This document shows, one piece after another, positions 25,122 through 35,900 of a stretch of 64,000 bases of DNA. The notes under the pieces are model-generated. The model was not told the DNA's origin. It did not search any database and worked only from the letters and a program-made list of their open reading frames with translations. Source of the stretch: Phallusia mammillata (taxonomy: Eukaryota > Chordata > Ascidiacea > Phlebobranchia > Ascidiidae); assembly GCA_003260075.1 (NCBI GenBank), contig QLIY01000025.1, positions 124,309 through 188,308 on the forward strand, written 5' to 3'. The stretch's first letter is position 1; each line of letters starts with the position of its first letter. The translations under genes were made by a program, and so were the position numbers.

Positions 25122-26804
25122 TCACCACATATAAGATGAAGGCGTTGTATAGCAACATACAAAAACACCTAATGCGCGCAGGATAAACGCCTTAAACGGT
25201 GAATCGTTATTAAATTTGTTGTTAAATCTCCGAGTGCCTTCCTCGTAAGTTTCAACTAGTTTTTCTTCCAAGTCTTCCTTTGCATCTTCTAATCTCTCCT
25301 GTACTTCGCTACTGGCCTCTTTCGTTGCGTCAAGAAGCTTGTTTCCTGCATCATGCAGTTCTTCACTGGCTTCTTCAGCAGCTTCAAACAACTTCTCTTC
25401 CAAATCATTCACTTTCCCCGCTTTTTCCTTAATGTCTTCCGCTTTGTCTTTGATATCCTGAGAAATTTGTTTCAAATCCGTCGAATCAAAATCGTCTACG
25501 TCCGATATTTCAGCACCAGCTTTTGAAACTACCTCTGCTAAAATTTTAGATGGGTTTGATTTAATATTATCCAACGGTTCGTTGGAAATACGTTGGTCGT
25601 AATCGTTCAACGTAACATCAGGCCTAAAGTCGTTCGCGGTCACGTTCTTAACTTCTTCGATAACATCCCCAAAATCTTGCTTTGGAGAAATTCCATTTAC
25701 AGTTTCAGTAATATCGGACGGTGCCAAACTGTGAACTGTATTTGACACACCACTATTGTCTGGACTAATACTGTTAATGTTATCAGTTTGGTGTTCGTCG
25801 GAATGCATTGTTTCGTCGAATGTACATGTCGGTGATATTTTGTCGGAATTGTCTACCACTGGGTCAGTCACAAGACCGGTGTCAAAAATCTGGTCGATCG
25901 AGGGACGGTTCCGCTTCTTTGCTGCCTTTAGAAGACCCGCTATCTCATCGCTGCCCTGGTCTTTGAAACTACGTTTAAGTTTAGGCGATAAACGTGCTCG
26001 TGGTGACACAGGTAAATCTTCAACAGCAGCAGGTATTTCAGTCGCAGATGGTGGAATAGAGGCAAGAGCGTCAAACAAACTGATTGGCGCAGAATCAGCA
26101 ATTGGAGAAGACGTGTTGCGCTTTGAAATCTCATGCATGGTTTCAACCGCTGGCTCTTGTATTTCCTCTACAGAAGAGCTTTCATTATTGTCACTTTGAA
26201 CGTTTGGTGTCGAAATACCCTCATCCATATCATCCGGTGGGTTTTCCCTTTGCGTGTGACTCTTTTCTAGTTGGTCGTTATGAACTTCGGAAATCGGGTT
26301 TCTAAAAGACACGGATTTGCCAACGCGTGATTTACCGTTGTTGAAATGAGAAGAATTCTTATTGGATAACGCCGAGACCAAATTTTCACGTGACTCTGTC
26401 TCGTCGAACACAACTTCGATGATCGGTGGCGGACTGTCTATTTCGTCATAGTAAACGAAATCTACATCACTGTCGCTATCACTATTACCGCTCGTTGCTT
26501 GATTAAACATGTCAGAATAATAGTCAAAGGCTTCATTCAGTTCAGTCTCAGGTGACTTTTGGCTGTCAGAGTCCTGATCTTCATCTGCTTCGTCCAAACT
26601 GTCAGAAAGTTTGATGCCAACCCTCCAAGGTGCCAAATTAGTGTCTGGGGTGTCTTGCGTTTCTTCATTGTGATCGGAAGAACTGCTTGAGCTATTTGAT
26701 GAAGATTCGTCATCACTGTTGGGTTCGAGAGACTCGCGACTGGGTAACTCCGTCTTCAGTTCCGCCTGGTCGCGGAAATCCTTTATTTTCTCGAAAACGT
26801 CCAT
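25122..26804 (-). CDS. Acidic, Ser-rich 560-aa protein with C-terminal helical module
   Basis: A single uninterrupted frame of 560 aa, unusual here because the other long genes are split into short exons. I do not recognise a family. The N-terminus is highly acidic and Ser-rich (about residues 20-130, with Ser runs and SDSDSDVD). The middle is low complexity, probably disordered, with scattered basic patches (KRSF, KKRNRP). From about residue 430 there is a long charged amphipathic helix of repeated Lys/Glu/Ala turns, reminiscent of LEA- or apolipoprotein-like helices in composition only. It ends SPFKAFILRALG then VFVCC, like the small neighbour. The basic patches could be nuclear signals and the helix could bind membranes or partners; both are inference. 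Many acidic Ser sites suit casein kinase 2. Confidence 0.75.
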   Translation of the reverse strand: MDVFEKIKDFRDQAELKTELPSRESLEPNSDDESSSNSSSSSSDHNEETQDTPDTNLAPWRVGIKLSDSLDEADEDQDSDSQKSPETELNEAFDYYSDMFNQATSGNSDSDSDVDFVYYDEIDSPPPIIEVVFDETESRENLVSALSNKNSSHFNNGKSRVGKSVSFRNPISEVHNDQLEKSHTQRENPPDDMDEGISTPNVQSDNNESSSVEEIQEPAVETMHEISKRNTSSPIADSAPISLFDALASIPPSATEIPAAVEDLPVSPRARLSPKLKRSFKDQGSDEIAGLLKAAKKRNRPSIDQIFDTGLVTDPVVDNSDKISPTCTFDETMHSDEHQTDNINSISPDNSGVSNTVHSLAPSDITETVNGISPKQDFGDVIEEVKNVTANDFRPDVTLNDYDQRISNEPLDNIKSNPSKILAEVVSKAGAEISDVDDFDSTDLKQISQDIKDKAEDIKEKAGKVNDLEEKLFEAAEEASEELHDAGNKLLDATKEASSEVQERLEDAKEDLEEKLVETYEEGTRRFNNKFNNDSPFKAFILRALGVFVCCYTTPSSYMW

Positions 26805-28041
26805 TGCAATTTTTCAGTAAACTTATCACGTCATTGCCCAACGTCACGTGTACCTACTATTCAAACCTCGCTAAAAAGAAAAAAAAACACAAAACGATTG
26901 AATACCAAAAATAGACACTCAGTCGGTTTCGTATATCCTAAATGCAAAGTATCAAGCTTCTGTTAAAACCGAATCCCTATGATTGCTTGTGTCATCGGAA
27001 GCTAGTTAAACAACACCCTTATAACTGTTCAACTTCGCCTGCTAAAATTCACTTTATTTCCCCTAGCATGTACAGCAGCTGCAGCAAGCAAGCGTCCACC
27101 CGACACTCCATCGCTCACAACACTAGAAGCATCGACTTCCTTCCATGTGAGCGGAAAATCGTCACCGACCATCATCGTCACAGCAGCGCTGCCCGCATGC
27201 ATTTTCACTGTTTACAGAAAAACACGATATATTTGGGACTCGTTTTGCGTGTCGGATAAAAAATTGTCGACGGTTAATGGTAGATATCTATTTCAAATGA
27301 CTATAGCCAAGTCCTGACGTCCTCACAGTCAGTGGTTCTTAACTCCGGTCATGGGCCACCAGTTCAATTAAATGAATACTGTGAAGCAGTTTATTTTTAA
27401 GGATAAAAAACATCCACAACAAGCACATAGGCTTGAATTATATTTTTTCGACAGAATTTCGAGGAGTCATATCAAACTATGTGTTTTTTCACCAAGCGAA
27501 ATAAACTCAACTCAACTACTGACACCTAACAACAAATGGCCAATAACTTGGATAAGCTTTTTTTCGTACTGATGAATATTTGATAATTTATTTCCAACTA
27601 AGCTTATTTCCAGTTTATCACCAAATATAATTAACACATTAACTAACATATATTCTGTGAAGAACATGACAGTTTTCCTGCAGTTGTTCCAAATGTAATT
27701 TAGTTCTTGATGTCTAATTTTATCTATCAATAGCAATCAATTAACGGGGGATGAACTTTTACTCTTTCAATAAAACAATAGCAAATAAGGAAACGTCCAC
27801 TTGAATGCACCATGGTTTCGGTCAGTCCGCTATATGGTTTAGCTGTTTTGAAGCGCTTTGATGCATCACACACGGTCGAAACGCTAGCACGCATCATTTC
27901 AACTAACAGCACAATTTAATACATATATTTCAGTATGTGCGAGATAGTATGCAGTGTTTGCAATACGGATAACGAAAAAAAGTCCACAAACTAAGAAACA
28001 GGGTCCGAACCCGGTATAATGCTGAAACAAAACATGAATTT

Positions 28042-28911
28042 AAAGAGGCAGCCTAGCTTCAGGTGAAAAACAAACACAGTGTACGAATCCAGAACACAAG
28101 AGTGAAACTTCAAATTTAGACAATATTGCGGCAACTATTTCGGGCCATTTGTGCGAGATTTTAAGCAGTGGTTATGCAACTGAAAACACGGAAAGCGTTT
28201 GGCAGAAAGGAGAAAAATCACCACCAAAGACAGTGTTGAAATGCAAACCAATGATGTTTAAAAAAGTCCCAACCGGTTTTAGCCACCATCACGGTAATAT
28301 TAATACCTTTTTTGCACCATAGTACAGTAATATCAAAAAATAAAAGCGTTGTAAAAAGTTGAGGAACCATATAAAGCAAGATTTATGTTAAACTAAAAAG
28401 AAAACACGAAAAATATGGGGTACTAATAATTAAATAACATCTAAAAGCAAGTTCAATGGCGGGGCTTATTGTTGGGGGGGGGGGCAAAGAGGCAGCCTAG
28501 CTTCATGTGAAACAAAACACAGTGTACGAATCGCAGACAAGAGTGAAACTTCAAATTCAGACAATATAGCGGCAACTATTTTGGGCCAAATTTTAAGCAG
28601 TGGCTATGCAAGTGAAAACACTGTAGGCGTTTGGCAGAACGAAGGAGAAAAATAACCACCAAAGACAATGTTGAAATTCAAACCAATGATGTTTAAAAAA
28701 GTCCCAACCGGTTTTAGCCACCATCACGGTAATATTAATACCTTTTTTTCACCATAGTACAGTAATATCAAAAAATAAAAGCGTTGTAAAAACTTAAGCA
28801 ACCATATAAAGCAAGATTTATGTTAAACTAAAAAGAAAACACAAAAAATATGGGGTACTATTAATTAAATAACATCTAAAAGCAAGTTCAATGGCGGGGC
28901 TTATTGTTGCA
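28042..28911. repeat. Duplication of about 430 bp joined by G10
   Basis: Left copy about 28042-28474 and right copy about 28486-28911, with ten G at 28475-28484. Both run from 'aaagaggcagcctagcttc' to 'ggggcttattgttg'. Differences are scattered substitutions and small indels at an allele-like level. Confidence 0.82.
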
Positions 28912-28929
28912 AATGTGGAATAACAATAC

Positions 28930-29190
28930 AACGGAAAGAGCAAGTAATTTAAAACCTATGGATGAGCTTAGTGTGCTGACGGATGAAAGTAAACAAAAAC
29001 TAGATGCTACACTATTACTCTCATTGGGAGATAACATATTCAGCATATTGCTTGGGGGGGGGGCACAACGGAAAGAGCAAGTAATTTAAAACCTATGGAT
29101 AAGCTTAGTGTGCTGACGGATGAAAGTAAACAAAAACTAGACGCTACACTATTACTCTCATTGGGAGATAACATATTCAGCATATTGCTT
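28930..29190. repeat. Duplication of about 125 bp joined by G10
   Basis: Left copy about 28930-29053 and right copy 29064-29190 share 'aacggaaagagcaagtaatt' through 'cagcatattgctt'. Ten G lie at 29054-29063. It starts within 20 bp of the end of the previous duplication, so this interval looks like a chain of short contigs. Confidence 0.82.
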
Positions 29191-29631
29191 TATTCTGGGT
29201 CATATATAGTTTAAGTTATACATATCTTTTTGTGACATGAATGTTTCTGCCGGCAGAAACGCATGGGCTGCACACAAGCAAAGTTGTTAAAAGAGCGTTT
29301 TTCTATATACTTGTTAAAAATGTAAAGTGAATGTAAATATGTAAGATTTTTACATATTCATTTGTGCGAAGAACAGAAAACATGGTAATCAATACTTCAC
29401 AATGACCCCAAACCTTTTTGAATCAAATTTTAGGGATGTTTAGGATCAATCGACACATTACAAGTAATTATTTTACAAACTATTCCTATTTAAGTTTAGT
29501 TGTTGTTTTGCAGTTTACATATTCCACCTGCCTGCGATATTTGTCCATCAGTTCAACATTTTGTGCCAATGAAAACGAAAAAACGACAACAACAGTGAAA
29601 TCAAACATGTCGAGCCATTAGAAAAGAAACC

Positions 29632-29637
29632 TTTATT
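29632..29637 (-). terminator. Poly(A) signal, probable EXTL3 3' end
   Basis: Minus-strand AATAAA about 310 bases past the EXTL3 stop at 29949, with no nearer AATAAA seen. Confidence 0.5.
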
Positions 29638-29948
29638 GAGCATTTCAATTTAGGAACTTGGACGCCAAAATATGTAAAGGCGTCTTCTTCAAAGAGGCCA
29701 GACACTGTAGTCAAATCATGCATAAGATATATTTCGTCAGAGAGACAACTTCTCAAGTGGTAGACAAGGTAGTTTATAGCACACAGTGCATAAAGAGTTC
29801 TTTGACGACTTGGTCCATTGGTAAGCAAGGAAACATAGGAAAATCTTTCGCATCAGCTCCAATGTAATTTCCATCAACATTGCCTCATTTCGAACCCTGC
29901 AGTTGACCCTCAAATAAGATACTCATTCTTAACGTGCGGAAACGACGT

Positions 29949-32900
29949 TTAAATAAACTTAAAGCACTTTTGCTTGTCGTGGGGAAGGCGCGTTTTGAAC
30001 AGAATCGAGTCGGCGCGAATCTGTGTGAAGACAAGCGGCATGTAGCCGAAAATTTTAACAAACTTGTTGATGCATTTGTGTCGTTCGTCGAAGTGTTCTT
30101 GCGACTGCGAAAGAGCCACTGGGCAACCCGGGCAGCGGAACGTCCAACGTGACGTCACCTGCACAAAATGCGCGTCACATCACAACATGTAAGTGTCAAA
30201 GGAAGATAGCACCATTAGCGGGAGGGACTATAACAGAACCTTTTTTTGTTTGAGCCGTCCTATAGGCACGTTGATTTTTTTATTACCTTCCTCACGATTA
30301 TACAACGTAAGCGATTTTTGCGCACTAGTCACGAACCGCCAAATATTCCAAGAAAAGTAAATATGTGCATCTTTACAGCATGCAAATAACTCCATTCAAA
30401 AGGGTTTAGAAATGTTGATAATGTACCTTAACGGGAGGCTGCCTTGTTATATGAGACACGAGGAAATTGATGGCGATATCTTCACAGTTCATATATTCAT
30501 CGACAATCTCACGAGGGGGGGGGGGAGGAAGATAGGACCATAACGGGACAAACTACAAGGGAAACCTTCTTTGTATAAGCCGCCCCATAGGCACGTTGAT
30601 TTTTTTATTACCTTCCTCACGTTAATACAACGTACGCGATTTCTGCTTAACAGTGTCATGCAAAATTGTGCGCTTTAATCACGTCCCGCCAAAATATTCC
30701 AAGAAAAGATAACATGTGCATGTTTACAGCATGCAAATAACCAGCATGTGAATAATTCTTAGTCAAAGGGGATCAGAAATGTTGATAATGTACCTTTACG
30801 GGAGGCTGCCTTGTTATATGAGACACGAGGAAGTTGATGGCGATATCTTCACAGTTCATATATTCATCGACAATCTCACGAATAGCTGACGGCATCCAGT
30901 GTGTATATAGGTACATGTAGTACTGCATAAAAGGGGGGGGGGGCAAATATCACCTGCTACTAAAATGCTTTAAAAACTGGTCGGAAACGCATGTTTGGTA
31001 CAAAAAAACACATGTTTTTATAATTACAGGACAGGTAGATGTGGGCATACAGCTCCTACTAAAGTAAGTCCCTGCCACATAACGCTTATAGTAATGGTGT
31101 AACAGCAGCAGTTTACCATCTCTCCACCAATTATACCCTTACCTTTGTCGCGCATTATAAAGTCCCAACGTTGCGCAGCTAGCTATTTCCGGCTTGGTGA
31201 ATATATTAACGCAATTATGCTGATACGATTTTTTTTACCCGGCGAAATAAACTAAACTCATATTGAGATTCAATGTACGCAACTGCGGGCGTTGGTAAAG
31301 TAAAGCCTAGAAACAGGCCGAAATGGCGACAAGGTTGTGATCTCCTTGGGTTTAAAGAATCAAAATGGAAATATTCGCACCCACCTTATGAAAGAAAGCA
31401 GCTCCGGGGGGGGGGAAGGAATAGGCAAAATGGCGACAAGGTTGTGATTTGTAGGTGTGAGTAATCAAAATGGAAATATTCGCACCCACCTTATGAAAGA
31501 AAGCAGCTCCGGTAAGCACCATTGACAACTCACAAGTGTGGTTTGAATTGTAATTCCATTTGCCACCTGCAGCATCCCATGCGTGAAACCGACCAGGGAA
31601 ACCGACGATACGATCTCTATGTTGACGCCAAACCCTAAATGTTCAACACAGTGTATATTAAAATGGCACAAAACTTTTGTTTTATTTTGGGTCTAAACCG
31701 TTGAAAATCAAAAGTAAAATGGCATGTGAAGCTGTATAGGCAAAATGTTTAATCAGATGGAAAGTCTCAACACATTTTCACTGCCAAAAAATTGTATGGT
31801 AAAAAATAAAAATAAATGTGGTAAAAAATAAATTCGTTAATGTTGATCGGTATTCTAGTTTCGTAATTATTCTAGAATAGTAATCTATTAGAAAATCGCC
31901 TATTTCCACAACTAGGTTACCTTTTTCAGTGTGCTAAATAAAATGTTTCACGCCGCAGATTTACCAACACAGCCACAAAATACACAACATGCTTCATATA
32001 TTCGTAACAAAAACAACCGCAACAACACACCTGAATCCAAACAACATCTCATCGTGACGTAGGTGAGCGTCATCATCGATCGAGAGTACGCACTCGGTCT
32101 GGATTTCGTCCCAAGGCACGAAGCGATTGTTGAGACTATTTCGGTTCGGATGAACAACTACAACTTCCACGTCGATCTTCGGCCACCGTAGGGCGTCGTT
32201 TGGCGGTTGTGGAGAGTTCCACACAACTACCACCTTTCGAATTTTGCCAAAAGTTGTTACAGTTGCTACATGAACCAAGCGTATTGTGATCGTACGTTTT
32301 TACAACCTGTTTGGTATGTTGTTTATAGATTATGGAATTATATAAGGTTTGTTAGGTAACGCATTAAAGTTTTGCAATATGTAATCAACCTATATAGCAA
32401 GGGTTGTCATCAACTTGAAACCAAAAATAAGGACAACCGAAAAACTATTTTTTTATGCGAAACGAAAGAAACGTTTTTGAACAAATCTTTGCTTTTTTCG
32501 AGCCATAACATAATATTTGCAATATTTTGGCCAGAAACAATCTGTTCCAGCAACTGGGGGGGGGGCGAATTTTGCCAAAAGTTGTTACAGTTGCTACATG
32601 AACCAAGCGTATTGTGATCGTACGTTTTTACAACCTGTTTGGTATGTTGTTTATAGATTATGGAATTATATAAGGTTTGTTAGGTAACGCATTAAAGTTT
32701 TGCAATATGTAATCAACCTATATAGCAAGGGTTGTCATCGACTTGAAACCAAAAATAAGGACAACCGAAAAACTATTTGTTTATGCGAAACGAAAGAAAC
32801 GTTTCTGAACAAATCTTTGCTTTTTTTCGAGCCATAACATAATATTTACAATATTTTGGGGGGGGGGGTCGGGCCGGGTCTAGGTTCACTTCTACTTGTA

Positions 32901-35900
32901 GCTGGGATTTGACTATAGTAATTGTTGAAAATAAGACAAAATAAGGACTACAGTCAAAAATAAGGACATTTCTTAGAAATAAGGACAATGAACTTTTCTA
33001 AGACACACCCCTTCAAAATAAGAACAAATCTTAGAAATAAGGACGGTATGGCAACCCTGTATATAGCAATGCTTGACGAGCTGCAGACAATACACACTAG
33101 GTCGACCTATAAGGTTATGTCAGTGCAGCTGGTGACGAGAGATCTGAGCTAATGACCTTATAGGTCGAAACAGTGTGCACTGTCTGTTGCTTATCAAGTA
33201 TTGGCTCGACGCTTTTATACCAATGCTTCTTTCATAAAAAACGTGCCCCGGCCACCATTAAAAATCAGGCAATTTTGCAAAACTGTAAGTCAAAGTGTAA
33301 TGGCGGACTGTCTATTTACTGGTGGATACCAGTAAGGGCAACTCGTGGTCCCCAGAAAGCACCTCGTACCCCCTTACGACCCTGGTTAACAAACACCGAC
33401 CCATACATTTACCTTAAAGCGAATATATTGCTTGTAATAATACTATATTGCTTGATATCATATCCAAAACCCCATCAAAGCACGCCCACAAAAACAAACA
33501 TTTTACGCGCTAATCCTAAACAGCAACTTTTTCACCTTATTCAGATGTGGAAGACCAATAAGCCGTTCGATTGCTTGCATTAATACGTCATCGCGTTCGT
33601 ACGTCAGCATGACAATTGTAAATTGTTCTCTAGGTGAATTTCCGCCCAGTGACGACTGATAAACCTTGCCTGTTCCCCCCGTTCCTTCACCGATGGGCCG
33701 AAAACCGTTTGTGGAACCTGTCAGTCAAACAAGACGAATAATGTTATAGGCGCATTTAATTTGAGAAGCCTTTCAGCATTAATATGAATCTGTCTGTACA
33801 AGTAAAATATTTACATCCAAAACCTTTTTACGTATTTACAAAGCAGCAGTTGAATCGCTCAAAAACTTTAAACGTTATTTACCGTTAGATTGTGTCCGAT
33901 TAAACTTACATACCTTTTCAGAAATTTTTGTCAGGTTTTCTTTTAACAATAAATCTTAACTTAAAAATTTCTCAAAAAATTTCCTTAAACAAATCAACTT
34001 TACTGTTGGGGAACTCAACAAAAAAAGGCTGTACCTATTGATTCAAAGAACCAACCTCAAAAGGTTCGGGTCGAAACCGAATCTAAAATCTCCTTTCTAA
34101 ATGTTGTTTTTAACTGAACCTTGTGTTGTTGATGCAATGTAAACTCGTTTATGACGCTCTAAAATCACTTTTACAATGCGTAAGCCTAAATTTGTAATAT
34201 TTTGCAGACCGTGGGTCGTTTCTTTAAATGTAACAATAAGGTAATTTATGATATGTCCGATTGGTGATATTAAATTTTTGGGCATTAATTTCATAAAATC
34301 AAAAAGTTCGGTTTCGGTCGAGTTTTCAAAAAAGTTCGGGCCGAAAGCGAAATATTAGAAAAACGGCATATTCGGCATACCGAAACTTCGGTACATCACT
34401 AGTTTTAATCAAACAACAACTATACAATGCCAAATATCACCCTACCCATGAATTGAGCATCAGTAGGTAGAATCCGATCAGCAGGCAGGTAAGGATAAAG
34501 ATTGAATGGACCAGGTACGCTGTTCCACGTATCGCGGGAATCGATCGTTGCCATGGTGAAATTGCGAATAAACTTCGGCGAATCGATGCGAGGTTCGGGC
34601 GGAGGAATCCCAAACTCGGATTGCGCATCACCTGGCGACACCTCGTGGTTTTCAATCTTGAAGCTCTCATGCTCGATGACGTCACTGCAAGTGGAATAGT
34701 TTTATGTTTTGGGTTATCTTTATGTTTGACGCAATGATATAAGATAAGCGTTCCCAAATTTTTTAAACAAAGGCCCGATTCAAGTTTAAAGAGCTCTTCT
34801 GGCATATGTAATTTTATGCATTCAGTGTTATTTACCCTGATGAAGACGACCTGTATAGGACGTCGAAACGTCGGAATAAATTACATTTGCCAGAAGAGCT
34901 CTACAAACTTGATATTATGTCTGGCAGCACACATTTGCCAGAAGAGCTGTACAAACTGGATATTATGCCTGGCAGCAATAGCTTATACTGGACTTGATTC
35001 AAAATTGATACTATGCCTGGAGCAGTAGCTTATATAAAGAGCCAGATTGCTAAATTTTGATAGCTGTAGGGGTCAGGTATCATTGCAAGATTTTTGACAA
35101 ATACGATCAGTGGTGCAGTGGTTCGAGTCAGGATTTTGGGCATTTTTGGTTTTGTATAAGTTCAGCAAGGCATGTTATCAGACATATATATGGGTTACAA
35201 CAGTGGTTGTCAAACTTTTTAGACATGCGGCGCATTAATGAACAACAATTTCCGTCCGTAGCACACTTCACAGTGAAAAAAAAAATGTTCAAAGAATGTT
35301 AATTTTCAACTTCATTGTGGTGGGTAGGGATAATTTTTATTACCAATAACAAAAACATGATCTTAAACAACATCATTTATTGATCAAGTCATTAAACACC
35401 AGATAATGTTTGCACTTTAAATTAGAAAATATTTCGCGGCACACAGTTTGAGAATCACTGGGTTACAAGGAGATCTTGGTGGGCAATAGTTTGAAAGGTT
35501 CCATTTGAAGACTTAAATGTCTCAAAATTATTTTTATTTAGATTTATAAAATGTTTTAATGCTTAAAATCACCAAAAGTGTACCTTGGTTCGTCCAGCAC
35601 GGGTAAGGGTGGTATCTGAAGTCTGGACCTAACAACTGCCAAGATCGAATCGACGACAGCATAGGGTGATGAAAAGTATGTGTCGTATATGAAGCGAGCT
35701 TGTCTGCGCATGGACAGTATTTCAGCGTGCGGGGTGTTGGAAAGTAAAAAACTGAGTTCGGTAATTCGAGCCTGTAAAAAATACATATAGCGAAATTTGC
35801 GGCAATACTAACGTCAAACTAATACAACACAGAACTATAACGTTTACGCAAAAACGGAGTATTTGGTGTTATTATAACCAAGTCAAATCAAACCTGTGGT

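Larger units (their letters stand above)
26805..29631. other. Intergenic region with two G10-joined duplications
   Basis: Upstream of the 560-aa gene and downstream of EXTL3. It holds a hAT-like left end at about 27330 (cagtggttcttaac, no right end found), a repeat also seen elsewhere (27491-27515) and the duplications at 28042-28911 and 28930-29190. No coding region recognised. Confidence 0.45.

Noticed and set aside
25756-26199. 147-aa open frame on the plus strand
   Set aside because: Antisense shadow of the 560-aa minus-strand gene; no family signature.
29658-29867. Short frames between EXTL3 and its poly(A) signal
   Set aside because: They lie in the probable EXTL3 3' UTR and match no family I recognise.
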